Assembly (NCBI GenBank): GCA_964405775.1
Contig: CAYOPG010000005.1
Location: 1 to 49,526, forward strand
From: JAAZFF01 sp964405775
GTDB lineage: Bacteria; Verrucomicrobiota; Kiritimatiellia; RFP12; UBA3636
Length of the DNA: 49,526 bases
Direction of reading: 5' to 3'
The notes under the pieces are model-generated. The model searched no databases and was not told where the DNA came from. It saw only the letters and a program-made list of their open reading frames with translations. The translations under genes were made by a program, and so were the position numbers. Positions 41,066 through 49,526 of the stretch are shown here, in pieces (position 1 is the first letter of the stretch; every line of letters begins with the position of its first letter).

Positions 41066-41953
41066 ATGATTGACACAGTAGAATTGATGCGCAAGGTCGG
41101 AAACATCCGAATCCTGACATCGCATCTTGTAGATAACCAGCTGGCTGGCGACTACCACTCCACTTTTAAAAGCCAGGGGATCGAGTTCGACGAGGTTCGC
41201 GAATACATGGTAGGCGATGATGTTCGCGATATAGACTGGAACGTCACCGCCCGTACTGGCTTCCCCTACGTAAAACGATACTCGGAGGAACGCGAGCTCA
41301 CAGTAATGTTCGTCGTTGATGTCTCAGGCTCGCAGTCGTACAGCTCCACACCACGCCCAAAGTCTGAGCTCGCAGCCGAACTAACATGTCTCCTTGCCCT
41401 GACTTCGATCCGCAATCAGGACAACATCGGACTGATCCTGTTTTCCGACCGCATCGTTAAGACTATACCACCGCGCAAAGGCCGCAAGGCCGTGATGCGC
41501 CTGGTGCGCGAAGTGCTTGCGGCAGATGAAGCCTCAGGTGGTACCGACATTGCCGGAGCGCTCAACTATCTAGGGTCGATCCTGCACCGTAAAGCCGTGG
41601 TTTTCCTGATTTCTGACTTCCAGAACGAAGGCTGGGAAAAGCGCATCGGCATCACCGCACGCCGCCACGATCTGGTCTGCTGCCACCTTTCCGACCCTTG
41701 TGAAATAAACCTGCCTGACGCTGGGATCGTCGAACTCGAGGATCCGGAAACCGGTGAAACGGCATGGGTGGACACTTCAGCGAAGGCTGTTCGCGAGGCT
41801 TTCGCGGCAAACGCCACGGAGAGGATGCGATTGCTTGATGCCACATTCAAGAGCAACAAAATTGACACGATGTCGCTCTCAACTGCGGAAGACCCGATTC
41901 ACAGTGTGCGCGCGTTCTTCAGACGCCGGGCCTCGAAGAAAACGCGCAGGTAG
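41066..41953 (+). CDS. DUF58-domain protein (vWA-like)
   Basis: This 295-residue protein has the DUF58 signature: the segment AGDYHSTFKSQGIEF with EVREYMVGDDVRDIDWN (about 50-66), followed by a von Willebrand A-like core with a DVSGSQS metal-site motif. Such proteins usually sit beside a MoxR-type AAA+ ATPase and help assemble or activate partner proteins. No MoxR gene is adjacent here. The ATG at 41066 gives the family-typical N-terminus; no ribosome site is clear. It begins a run with rhomboid (4-base gap), thioredoxin-like, S41 protease and tsaD genes. Confidence 0.85.
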   Translation: MIDTVELMRKVGNIRILTSHLVDNQLAGDYHSTFKSQGIEFDEVREYMVGDDVRDIDWNVTARTGFPYVKRYSEERELTVMFVVDVSGSQSYSSTPRPKSELAAELTCLLALTSIRNQDNIGLILFSDRIVKTIPPRKGRKAVMRLVREVLAADEASGGTDIAGALNYLGSILHRKAVVFLISDFQNEGWEKRIGITARRHDLVCCHLSDPCEINLPDAGIVELEDPETGETAWVDTSAKAVREAFAANATERMRLLDATFKSNKIDTMSLSTAEDPIHSVRAFFRRRASKKTRR

Positions 41954-41957
41954 CCGC

Positions 41958-42653
41958 ATGAAACATACTGACAACTACCGCGCCGCTTATTCTAGACTTC
42001 TCCGTGGAATTCCGCGCGGAGTTTTTATAATCGCCCTTACTTGCACAGCTATGCACATAATGCAACGGGTTGTGGCATCCTCGCCCGTTCGCACGGTCCT
42101 GCTGGGGCCGGATCGTAATCATGTGCTAGTGCAGGATCCTCTGTCATTTCTATTTGCGATCCACGGCATAGGCCTCTCGCTTGGATTTTTCTGGACGTCA
42201 GTGACGTATATGTTCCTGCACGGTTCGTGGATCCACCTCATCCTAAACATGATCGGTCTTTACGTGTTCGGCAAGGGCGTAACACGCGAAGCGGGTGAAG
42301 GAGCTTTGTGGGGAATATTTATCTCAAGCGGCATAGTCGGAGGCGTTGGTTGGGCGCTGTCGAGCGGGTTAGACTCGGCAGTGCCATGCATGGGTGCTTC
42401 TGCTGGAGTGCTCGGCCTCGCGGGAGCCTACGCCACATTGCGCCCGCGCGACCGTTTCGTGATTTTTCTCCCCTTTCCCATCGTCTTGCCCGCTTGGGTT
42501 CTTGCAATCGGTCTCCTTGTCCTGAACGCGCTGGAACTTATCTTCGTCGAATCGCAGGTCGCTTACCTCGCGCACCTTCTGGGAATTGTCGTCGGCATCG
42601 TCGCAGGCTTTATAATAAAGAAGTTCAAATGGGGCAATAATTACGGGGGATAA
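41958..42653 (+). CDS. Rhomboid-family intramembrane serine protease
   Basis: This 231-residue membrane protein is a rhomboid protease, which cuts membrane helices of other proteins. The catalytic pair is Ser148 in GASAG and His206 in AHLLGIVVG. The HLILNMIGLYVFG motif supplies His93 and Asn97 of the oxyanion region. Six to seven membrane helices are visible. The ATG at 41958, four bases after the DUF58 stop, was chosen because longer in-frame starts lie inside the DUF58 gene and add a non-membrane, Arg-rich segment unlike the family. Confidence 0.88.
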   Translation: MKHTDNYRAAYSRLLRGIPRGVFIIALTCTAMHIMQRVVASSPVRTVLLGPDRNHVLVQDPLSFLFAIHGIGLSLGFFWTSVTYMFLHGSWIHLILNMIGLYVFGKGVTREAGEGALWGIFISSGIVGGVGWALSSGLDSAVPCMGASAGVLGLAGAYATLRPRDRFVIFLPFPIVLPAWVLAIGLLVLNALELIFVESQVAYLAHLLGIVVGIVAGFIIKKFKWGNNYGG

Positions 42654-42691
42654 GACTTTGAGATATCCACGCGATAACTAGGAGGCACTAC

Positions 42692-43723
42692 ATGAGAAAT
42701 AATCACAGAAAAATTGTTTGGGTGTTATTTACGGGCATATTGCTCGCAACAGGAAGCGTCCATGGCGTTGAAATAATCCGGAGATTGACCGATGACGCGC
42801 ACGTCTCGGGGCAAAAGCTTACACATAAAGACTTGGAGGGCAAGGTCATCTTCATCGAATTCTGGGGGTTGAACTGCCCGCCATGTCGCGCTTCTCTGCC
42901 AAAGATGCAAGAATTACACTCAAAGTACGGCAAGCGCGGCAATTTCATAATGCTCGGATCTCATTGTCAGGGGCGTGACGACGAGAGCGTCAAAGCCCTG
43001 CTTGACAAGGCGGGCGCAACTTATCCTGTATACCAACACCTGATGGTTGATGGCATGCCTGATTTCAGGACTATACCGCGAGCCGCCATCATTGACCACA
43101 AGGGCAAGCTTGTCGCTACCGGCGCACTAGGAGAGGTGCTTGCCGAGCTGCCAAAAGTGCTGAGGGATGCTCCCGTCCCAATTCCCGGAAGCCTTTTGGG
43201 ATCGACGGAAATAGTCCACAACAAGGGCGTGGAGAAAAAGCTCGTCTTAGGACAGAACGTTGAACCGACGCTGCAGCAGCTCAAGGCGAAGGCGGAGATG
43301 GACAGCGATGCGGGACGTGAAGCAGCAGCGATCGTCAAGGCTGCGGAATCCGCGTTGACAACGCGCGAGGAGGAAATTCGCCGCCAGCTTGAAAAGGAGC
43401 CGAGCCTTGCCCACGCCTCAATCGCGGAATTTGCGAAAACATCTCCATCAAGAGCCGCGCAGTTTTCTGAAGACTACAAAAAGTTGAATGCGAATCAGGA
43501 CGTCGCTAAACTCAGGTTGCTGCGTCAGGAGCTAGCCAAAATGGAAGCACAGACTCCGAAAAACAGGATTATGGCGAAAACCGCAGTACAGCAGGCAGTC
43601 ACAAAGCGCCGCCAGTTTGCCGCATTGGAGGAAAGCGCCGATCCTGCTGTGCAGAACGAGACAAGAGACCTTCTCGCTTCATTTGATGCCATGGTAGATA
43701 CTTGGGGGAAGCTTGCCGAATAA
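42692..43723 (+). CDS. Exported thioredoxin-like protein (TlpA/ResA type)
   Basis: This 343-residue protein has a signal peptide (about 1-25) and a thioredoxin fold (about 40-165) with the redox site CPPC (Cys62, Cys65) in FWGLNCPPCRASLP and a cis-Pro region TIPRAAIID. A C-terminal part (about 185-343) is long, charged and mostly helical, and not part of TlpA; its function is unknown. It likely acts on disulfides in the periplasm. A strong AGGAGG lies 7 bases before the ATG. It is followed by the S41 protease gene. Confidence 0.85.
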   Translation: MRNNHRKIVWVLFTGILLATGSVHGVEIIRRLTDDAHVSGQKLTHKDLEGKVIFIEFWGLNCPPCRASLPKMQELHSKYGKRGNFIMLGSHCQGRDDESVKALLDKAGATYPVYQHLMVDGMPDFRTIPRAAIIDHKGKLVATGALGEVLAELPKVLRDAPVPIPGSLLGSTEIVHNKGVEKKLVLGQNVEPTLQQLKAKAEMDSDAGREAAAIVKAAESALTTREEEIRRQLEKEPSLAHASIAEFAKTSPSRAAQFSEDYKKLNANQDVAKLRLLRQELAKMEAQTPKNRIMAKTAVQQAVTKRRQFAALEESADPAVQNETRDLLASFDAMVDTWGKLAE

Positions 43724-43768
43724 CCGCAGGAAAGCTTATGCGATTTCACCTGTGATCAAAAGGTGGTT

Positions 43769-45061
43769 ATGAAAAACTTTTTCGTCGTTATTGCACTATG
43801 CGTCGTAATGGTGGATTCAACGCCACTGAACGCCGCAGAGGAGTTGCAAACACGAGCCTCTCCTTACGAGGATGTAAGGGCATACGTGGAAGCTATGATG
43901 CTCATTCTGGACAGCCATGTCGAGCAGCCGAATGTCAAGCAACTTACCTACGCGGCAATAGAAGGCATGATATCCTCGCTGGACCCCTACAGCAACTATT
44001 TGCAGAGCGACGAGTTCGCAAACCTATCAAGCGCCACTTCGGGCGATACTGTCGGAATCGGCATTGTCGTAAGCGTCACTGACGGCAAATGTACTGTTGA
44101 CTACCCGGTTCCCGGCTCCCCCGCGTTCAAGGCGGGCATTGAGCCTGGAGACCAGATCCTAGCCATCGACAGCGTTGATCTGGAGGGCAAAACCATGAAT
44201 CAGTTCATGGAGTTGATCTCCGGTGAAATCGGCTCGATCGTTGTGCTCTCGATCGCACACGGCAACTCAGAGCCATACGATGTCACTATCCGACGAACGG
44301 CTATGGAAATACCAGCATTGCAGTCGGCTCACATGATCGGCGGCTGCTCCAACATAGCATACGTATGCTTTTCACGCTTTTCAAGCGGCGCCGCTTCGGC
44401 ATTCATCGACACAATGGAGACATTCGAGGACAACAACGCGGACGCGCTGATAATAGACCTCCGGGACAACCCTGGCGGGCTTGTTTCCGAGGCAATGCTA
44501 ATAGCTGACACGATTCTTCCTCCCGAAAAAACAATCACCATAATAAAGGGACGACCCGGTGTTCGTGCACCTCAGACCATTGAAACATCATCCACGGAAA
44601 TGCTCAGCGGCCGTCCAATAGCGGTGCTTGTCAACGGCGGAACCGCCTCGGCGGCAGAACTTTTGGCAGCCGCAATCAAAGACAACAACCGGGGAGTTCT
44701 CTTCGGGTCGAAAACTTTTGGAAAAGCATCTGTTCAGACAATATTTCGGATGGTTTCGCGCCCCGACGAAGGAGCGCTGATCACCACCGCATATTATTAC
44801 ACGCCAAAAGATGTTCTGATAAACGGCAAGGGGATCACACCTGATTTCATCATTCCGCAATCTGCCTCCGAATTGCGCGAGAGCGTGATCAAACGGCTAT
44901 TCAAAACACATCCGGAACTCTGTGGCGAGAATTCCGCTTACGCCAAAGCTGCCGCCTCCCGTGATGCGCCGCTCGAAGCTGCAGTAGAACATCTTAACAA
45001 AATCATGGCATCTAAAAAGAAACAAGACGAAGATGCTCCGCCCGGTTCACAACCACTATGA
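43769..45061 (+). CDS. S41-family C-terminal processing protease (CtpA-like)
   Basis: This 430-residue exported protease has a signal peptide (about 1-20), a PDZ domain (about 95-175, with VGIGIVVS and GDQILAID), and the S41 core with Ser294 in NGGTASAAELLAA and Lys319 in GSKTFGKAS, a Ser-Lys pair 25 residues apart. These enzymes trim periplasmic protein C-termini. The ATG at 43769 was preferred to a GTG two codons earlier because AAGG stands five bases upstream. The stop overlaps the tsaD start by four bases. Confidence 0.92.
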   Translation: MKNFFVVIALCVVMVDSTPLNAAEELQTRASPYEDVRAYVEAMMLILDSHVEQPNVKQLTYAAIEGMISSLDPYSNYLQSDEFANLSSATSGDTVGIGIVVSVTDGKCTVDYPVPGSPAFKAGIEPGDQILAIDSVDLEGKTMNQFMELISGEIGSIVVLSIAHGNSEPYDVTIRRTAMEIPALQSAHMIGGCSNIAYVCFSRFSSGAASAFIDTMETFEDNNADALIIDLRDNPGGLVSEAMLIADTILPPEKTITIIKGRPGVRAPQTIETSSTEMLSGRPIAVLVNGGTASAAELLAAAIKDNNRGVLFGSKTFGKASVQTIFRMVSRPDEGALITTAYYYTPKDVLINGKGITPDFIIPQSASELRESVIKRLFKTHPELCGENSAYAKAAASRDAPLEAAVEHLNKIMASKKKQDEDAPPGSQPL

Positions 45062-46086
45062 CAGTACTAGGAATCGAAACATCATGCGATGAGACATCTG
45101 CCGCCGTAGTGCGCGACGGCCGCGAAGTCCTCTCATGCGTAGTTTACACACAGCAGCAACACAAACCCTACGGAGGAGTCGTCCCAGAAATTGCGTCGCG
45201 CTGCCACATCGCCCTCCTGCCCGGCATAGTCCGCGAAGCTGTCGAGACTTCAGGCGCGCAATGGAGCGACATCGACGTTGTTGCCGCCACTCGCGGACCC
45301 GGCCTCGCAAGCTCCCTGCTTGTCGGCTGGTCTATGGCGAAAGGCCTCGCTCTTCGTCTGGACCGTCCGCTAGTCGCTATCAACCACACGGAAGCACACC
45401 TCCACTCCGTCTTCCTGGATCCCGCGGCACCCGACCCGCGTGAGGCCGTCCCCATGCTCGGACTAGCCGTCTCGGGCGGACATACTTCCATTTTCCGCAT
45501 TCTCAAATACGGCGAAATCCATCTAGTCGGACGCACCGTGGACGATGCCGCGGGCGAGGCTCTGGACAAAGCCGCAAAGCTCCTCAACCTCGGCTACCCC
45601 GGCGGTCCGATCATCGACAAACTATCAAGAACCCAAACCCCGGGAGTGTACGATTTCCCCGAAGGCCATGTCCGCGAAGGTGCTGCCACAGGCGGACTCC
45701 GCCACGACCTCTGCCTGAGCTTCAGCGGGCTGAAGACCTCGCTCCTGCATCAGGTAAAGCGCCAGCCGCCGACTTCCGAAGACGAAGTCGCGCAGCTTGC
45801 ATGCGACTATCAGGAGGCTGTGGTTCAGGCAATTGTAAAACGCTGCGCAAAAGCGCTTGGGAAAGCAAAATACATGGCGGTTGGCGGCGGCGTCTCTTTG
45901 AACAGCCGCCTCCGCGAACTTCTCTCCGAAATGTGCGCTACGCGCAACGTCCGCCTGCTAATGGCGCTTCCGCGTCACTGTGGAGACAATGCCGCCATGA
46001 TCGCCGGCCTCGCGGGCATGGGCCGCGGCATCCCCTCGCCAGAGTCCTTCTCACTGGACATCGCCCCCTCCTGGCCGGTCGATTAG
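45058..46086 (+). CDS. tsaD: tRNA N6-adenosine threonylcarbamoyltransferase TsaD
   Basis: This 342-residue enzyme transfers the threonylcarbamoyl group to A37 of ANN-decoding tRNAs. It has the ASKHA fold start GIETSCDETSAAVV, the metal-binding INHTEAHLHS with His110 and His114, VSGGHTSIF and the later GGGVSLN and HCGDNAAMIA segments. The length is normal. It overlaps the protease gene by four bases and ends the plus-strand run. The 34-base gap to the convergent amylase gene shows only a weak hairpin. Confidence 0.96.
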   Translation: MTVLGIETSCDETSAAVVRDGREVLSCVVYTQQQHKPYGGVVPEIASRCHIALLPGIVREAVETSGAQWSDIDVVAATRGPGLASSLLVGWSMAKGLALRLDRPLVAINHTEAHLHSVFLDPAAPDPREAVPMLGLAVSGGHTSIFRILKYGEIHLVGRTVDDAAGEALDKAAKLLNLGYPGGPIIDKLSRTQTPGVYDFPEGHVREGAATGGLRHDLCLSFSGLKTSLLHQVKRQPPTSEDEVAQLACDYQEAVVQAIVKRCAKALGKAKYMAVGGGVSLNSRLRELLSEMCATRNVRLLMALPRHCGDNAAMIAGLAGMGRGIPSPESFSLDIAPSWPVD

Positions 46087-46120
46087 CTGAACGCTCCAAC
46101 TCCTGCGGAGGCGCTGAGAG

Positions 46121-47611
46121 TTAAGCACTGGGGCCTTGTACAGGAACCCACACGGATTCAGCGCGGCCTGCGCAGCGGAATTCTCCCCAGCCGTCGTTGT
46201 TTGTCGTAACCGTTTCCTTTATGTGCTCTGTGATGTCCTTGTAAGTTACCCTTGGCATGCCCATCTTCATTGACTTTTTCGATTCGGCGTCATTGCTCAG
46301 GAGTACAGCTATTCCACCTGGATGCTCCTTATCGCCCGTTCGTGTCCAGCCAATGCAATTTGGGTCGTCGAAATAGTCATGCTCGTCCCCGAAAGCAAAT
46401 CTACGCCTGACATCGAGAAAGCGGTCGATCAACCATTTGTGGCTTGGTATTTTTATGTCGCAGTCGTTGCCGTCGTGACCTTTGCCACGATACTCGGCAC
46501 CGTAATAGTCGGGGTGGAATATGCATGGGTATCCGCCTCGCCGCAGCAATATAACCGCATATGCAAGAGGCGTGAACCAAGCTTCGACTGTCGACTCAAG
46601 CGCCTGCAACGGCTGAGTGTCGTGGTTGCTGACAAGTGTAACTGCAACTTCGGGATTGCTCTGCACTAGACTCCGGTCGAAGATTTTTCGAAGATCATAC
46701 GCATTGCCAGCTTTCGAGGCATCAGCAAAATTAAAATGCAGCACCGCGTCGAACAGCTTCAAATTGCGATCAGTGGCGTTCAGGAAATATTTCAGGCTCT
46801 CCTCGACACCCGTCCAGTATTCGCCAACTGCAAAGATATCTCTGCCGGCATGTTCCCTCATGCGTCCCAGCCATTCCACAAAGAATTCGGCGCTTACGTG
46901 CTTTACAGCATCAAACCTGAATCCGTCAACGCCGGTGGTGTCGAGGTACCATTTTCCCCAACGGATCAGCTCTTCCTTCACATCAGGATTATCAACATCG
47001 ACATCGCATCCCATCAGAAAGTCGAAATTCCCCTTCTCCTTGTCGACGTTTTCATTGAACGACTTCCCCTCGAAGAGGTAGACTGCCCTCATATCCTTGT
47101 CGAACTCATTCGTGTCTGTGGCGTTGAAATGATGCCAATGCCATTCAAACTGCGAATGTTTGCCCGCGCGTCCGGGGTAAGTGAAGTTTGTCCATGCGCG
47201 AATCTTACGCATTTCACCCAGAAGTTCTTTTCGGTTGTCGGGATTGTAAGGCGTTGCGTTGAACTCTTCGGGATTGTCGCCCCCGAGCCTGTGATTCATT
47301 ACTACATCGCCATATACCTGAAGCCCTGCCTCGTGCGCAATGCGTATAGCTTCCAGGTATTCTTCGCGAGTGCCATACTTAGTGCGAATGCTCCCTTTCT
47401 GATCGAATTCTCCAAGATCGAACAGATCATAAACACCATATCCAACATCATCCTTACCGCCCGCGCCCTTATAGGCGGGAGGCAACCACAGCGATGTAAT
47501 CCCTGCTTCTACAAGATGAATCACCTGTTCGGCAACTTCCCGCCAAAGGGCGCCATCAGCATTCGTATACCATTGGAAGAACTGCATCATGACACCATTG
47601 TATTCACTCAT
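46121..47611 (-). CDS. Alpha-amylase, GH13 liquefying type, cytoplasmic
   Basis: This 496-residue glycoside hydrolase cuts internal alpha-1,4 bonds of starch-type glucans. It resembles the Bacillus liquefying amylases and E. coli AmyA: MMQFFQWYTNADGALW near the start, LPPAYKGAG, VGYGVYDLFDLGEFDQKG, VVMNHRLGGD, the nucleophile Asp234 in FRFDAVKHV, acid Glu264 in AVGEYW, and Asp331 in SNHDTQP. No signal peptide is present, so it likely degrades imported or stored glucan. The ATG at 47611 was chosen because the family alignment begins there; no ribosome site is clear. Confidence 0.95.
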   Translation of the reverse strand: MSEYNGVMMQFFQWYTNADGALWREVAEQVIHLVEAGITSLWLPPAYKGAGGKDDVGYGVYDLFDLGEFDQKGSIRTKYGTREEYLEAIRIAHEAGLQVYGDVVMNHRLGGDNPEEFNATPYNPDNRKELLGEMRKIRAWTNFTYPGRAGKHSQFEWHWHHFNATDTNEFDKDMRAVYLFEGKSFNENVDKEKGNFDFLMGCDVDVDNPDVKEELIRWGKWYLDTTGVDGFRFDAVKHVSAEFFVEWLGRMREHAGRDIFAVGEYWTGVEESLKYFLNATDRNLKLFDAVLHFNFADASKAGNAYDLRKIFDRSLVQSNPEVAVTLVSNHDTQPLQALESTVEAWFTPLAYAVILLRRGGYPCIFHPDYYGAEYRGKGHDGNDCDIKIPSHKWLIDRFLDVRRRFAFGDEHDYFDDPNCIGWTRTGDKEHPGGIAVLLSNDAESKKSMKMGMPRVTYKDITEHIKETVTTNNDGWGEFRCAGRAESVWVPVQGPSA

Positions 47612-47764
47612 ATATCGCCGTTGTTGTTTGTGAAGACCAAGAACTGTTTTTCCCCACGCTCGCATCCGAGGGGATTTTTCGCCCTAGGAACTATTAAGAC
47701 CAGTCTTCCTTGGATTAAGGCTTACAATGATCCCTGCGTCAGAAAGCATCGTCTTTGCTGTCCG

Positions 47765-47792
47765 AACATACTACTTTTGAAAAACATGTCAA
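47765..47792 (-). promoter_or_regulatory. Promoter of the amylase gene
   Basis: On the minus strand a perfect TTGACA (47787-47792) overlaps the stop codon of the LRR gene. After 16 bases TATGTT (47765-47770) follows. The leader would be about 147 bases. Confidence 0.55.
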
Positions 47793-49282
47793 AATAGCGA
47801 AGAATCCGCACCGGTAAGATTTCCGGCAGAGGACTCGCCAAAATGCTCGGGTGGTTGCCATTTACATCCGTAGAATGCCCAATGTCCTATGTGTTCGAGG
47901 GTGTCTGGTATAGTTACTTGAGCAAGACTAATGCACCCATCAAATGCGTGCGCTCCGATTTTTTTCACGCCCTGAGGCACTACGATGGACGCAAGGGTCT
48001 TGCACCCGAAAAACATACGTTGAGAAACCTCAGAAAGCTGGGCTGGCAAGACAATTGTCGTCAAGGAAGTGCAACCTGCGAAGGCACTCTGGCCAATTGT
48101 GGAGACACTCTCTGGAACCACAAGATTTTTAATGCGCGTGCAGTTGGCGAACGCGTATTCATCTATTTCAACCACGCTGTTCGGAATATCGTACGTTTTG
48201 TGTTTGTCGCCCAAACCGCAGATTAGTCGTTTCATATCCGCGGTGAAAAGCATGTCTCCTGACACCCGGAAAGACTTGTTATCAAGTTTGAGTGTCACCC
48301 GTGTAAGATTGCGGCAACTATGGAAGGCACCTCCTTTTATTTCTTTCATTGTTGAAGGGATGGTGATTTCCTTAAGGAGAGCACAATTATTGAATGCGCC
48401 GTCTTCAAATGCCTCGACGCCTTCGGGGATCACGTAGCCACCCTTCAACCCTTCGGGACAACGAACAAGTTTTTTCATGTCACGTGTGAAAACGACACCC
48501 TGCCACGCATCAAACCATGGATTAACCGGAAGAACCGCTATTGCCGGCAAAGCGCTACAATCATCGAAAGCCTGCCTTCCAATTTCGGCTACATAGTCGG
48601 GAATTGTAATCGAAGCTAGTGCCGTACAGCTCTTGAACGCCCATTTGCCGATTTTCTCAAGCTTTTCTGGCAGGACAACAGATGTTAGATTTGAACACTT
48701 GTAGAAAAGCCCGTCACTAATGACCTTGAGCCCGTCAGGCAACTCCACATGTTTGAGGAGCGAACAGCTGAAGAATGCGCTGTCGCCGATCTCCAATACA
48801 CTCTCTGGTATCGAAATATGAGTCAAAGAAGTACACCCGCCGAATGCGAAAGAACCAATTGATTTGAGCTTTGCATTCAATACTATGCGGGACATCCGCG
48901 TACATTTGTGGAAAGCCATTTCTCCAAGCTCGGTGACAGTTGAAGGCAAGGAAATCGAAGTCAATTCGGTACAAACCGCAAAAGCCCTGTCTCCTACTAC
49001 ACGAAGTCCCTCTGAAAAGCTCACATTCTTAAGTTGTGCGCACCAGTAGAATGCACCATCGCAAATTTCGTCGACTGAGGGGGGTAATGCTATTTCATTA
49101 AAGGCTGCGCTGGAAAACGCACCCTTCCCTATCTTCTTCACAAGATGACCGTCGAGCTCGGCAGGGATATTTTGTCGTCCAGCAAGGCTTGGACTGCAGC
49201 CAACAATCGTCGTGGAGTCGTCGTTTTCCACAACATATTCATAGCCTTCCGATTCTTTGACTGTTTTTTTGTGTATCAGCAT
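47789..49282 (-). CDS. BspA-type leucine-rich-repeat (LRR_5) protein without signal peptide
   Basis: This protein of 497 residues consists almost entirely of about sixteen 23-residue LRR_5 repeats of the form IPxSVxEIGxxAFxxCxxLxxI, from about residue 40 to 475. Two variant units of the FTRDMKKLVRCP / FTADMKRLICGL type interrupt them. Such repeats mediate adhesion or protein binding and are common in gut and oral anaerobes and protists. The ATG at 49282 is supported by GGAGG eight bases upstream and by a promoter lying after the next in-frame ATG (49384). No signal peptide, anchor or sorting motif is visible, so it may stay inside the cell. Confidence 0.85.
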   Translation of the reverse strand: MLIHKKTVKESEGYEYVVENDDSTTIVGCSPSLAGRQNIPAELDGHLVKKIGKGAFSSAAFNEIALPPSVDEICDGAFYWCAQLKNVSFSEGLRVVGDRAFAVCTELTSISLPSTVTELGEMAFHKCTRMSRIVLNAKLKSIGSFAFGGCTSLTHISIPESVLEIGDSAFFSCSLLKHVELPDGLKVISDGLFYKCSNLTSVVLPEKLEKIGKWAFKSCTALASITIPDYVAEIGRQAFDDCSALPAIAVLPVNPWFDAWQGVVFTRDMKKLVRCPEGLKGGYVIPEGVEAFEDGAFNNCALLKEITIPSTMKEIKGGAFHSCRNLTRVTLKLDNKSFRVSGDMLFTADMKRLICGLGDKHKTYDIPNSVVEIDEYAFANCTRIKNLVVPESVSTIGQSAFAGCTSLTTIVLPAQLSEVSQRMFFGCKTLASIVVPQGVKKIGAHAFDGCISLAQVTIPDTLEHIGHWAFYGCKWQPPEHFGESSAGNLTGADSSLF

Positions 49283-49352
49283 CAATCGCGCCTCCGATTT
49301 ACCAAACCCCCTGCACTGTATTTGGCTGAACAGACCTTTCCAACCTCCCCCG

Positions 49353-49381
49353 ACTATAACAAACAGCCTCGGGAAATGCAA
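49353..49381 (-). promoter_or_regulatory. Promoter of the LRR gene
   Basis: On the minus strand TTGCAT (49376-49381), 17 bases and TATAGT (49353-49358) match sigma-70-type elements. The leader to the ATG at 49282 would be about 65 bases. Confidence 0.5.
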
Positions 49382-49472
49382 CATTGACCTTTTTTTCGGG
49401 CGGGGAACCTATAAGGGATAACCGTGCATTCCCGAGTTCCAGATTTTACTCGCAACCCCGCCTACGGCCTAC

Positions 49473-49496
49473 GTGGCAGAGTCACCACCCTGCCAC
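49473..49496 (+). repeat. 24-base palindromic repeat, copy 3
   Basis: It is identical to copy 2 (29349-29372) except for an A in place of C at position 12 (GAGTCACC instead of GAGTCCCC). The 7-base ends GTGGCAG/CTGCCAC are intact. It lies upstream of the LRR gene in sequence without any gene support up to the window end. Confidence 0.85.
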
Positions 49497-49526
49497 AACA
49501 TCACCACATTGTAATATTGCATGAAG

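Noticed and set aside
1..49526. CRISPR arrays, tRNA or rRNA genes, prophage or insertion sequences
   Set aside because: No regularly spaced repeats, cloverleaf-like segments in the gaps, rRNA-like sequence, integrase or transposase were seen by reading; a tool-based scan was not possible.

Overview
The window looks like chromosomal DNA of an anaerobic, Gram-negative bacterium of the PVC group, most likely Verrucomicrobiota or Kiritimatiellota from a gut-like habitat. This is inferred from gene content and no taxonomic marker was searched. The clues are a V/A-type ATPase block (B, D, I, K), a pilM-N-O-P-Q block with a secretin and a PilT-type ATPase that resembles in layout the Akkermansia Amuc_1098-1102 locus, RNase Y, an [FeFe]-hydrogenase maturase (HydE), and polysaccharide-active enzymes. 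Genes are dense, with many 4-base ATGA stop/start overlaps and few gaps. I see no phage, transposase, CRISPR array, rRNA or tRNA gene.

Layout. 0-5.6 kb: an exported SGNH hydrolase, a 449-base gap holding a 24-base palindromic repeat, then V-ATPase subunits B-D-I-K on the plus strand; the catalytic A and stalk subunits are not here. 5.6-12.1 kb (minus): an envelope operon read as rny, TPR lipoprotein, CvpA, GYF-domain membrane protein, CPBP protease, lysyl-PG-synthase-like flippase. 12.2-20.1 kb (minus): pilM-N-O-P-like genes, secretin, PilT with a TPR tail, a TPR/GspE-N-like protein and a DnaQ-type exonuclease. 20.2-22.4 kb (minus): mnmA and hydE, overlapping. 22.4-22.9 kb: an AT-rich regulatory gap. 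22.9-29.3 kb (plus): a short-chain dehydrogenase followed by E2, E3 and a fused E1 alpha/beta of a 2-oxoacid or acetoin-type dehydrogenase complex, closed by a strong terminator. 29.5-31.9 kb (plus): PHP-domain protein and class II aldolase. 32.1-35.4 kb (plus): FMN reductase, GH78-like protein, infA. 35.4-40.9 kb (minus): dnaG, a CBM9-like protein, a pRiA4b-ORF3-like protein, ribE and ribD. 41.1-46.1 kb (plus): DUF58, rhomboid, thioredoxin-like, S41 protease, tsaD. 46.1-49.3 kb (minus): a cytoplasmic GH13 alpha-amylase and a BspA-type leucine-rich-repeat protein.

How it fits together. The ATPase membrane subunit carries most of a sodium-binding signature, so a Na+ cycle is plausible. The pil block builds an inner-membrane platform and outer-membrane pore and includes a retraction-type motor, but no extension ATPase, PilC or pilin. 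The dehydrogenase complex plus SDR, and the nearby class II aldolase plus PHP protein, suggest carbon catabolism of a polyol or deoxy-sugar type, although the substrate cannot be read from sequence. The SDR and the aldolase each resemble part of known bifunctional aldolase/dehydrogenase fusions.

The most notable items are the three-copy palindromic repeat found only between genes, the SDR-dehydrogenase cluster, the reduced pilus locus with a TPR-tailed PilT, an MnmA variant lacking the usual second catalytic cysteine, and three genes with a -10 hexamer exactly 11 bases before the ATG.
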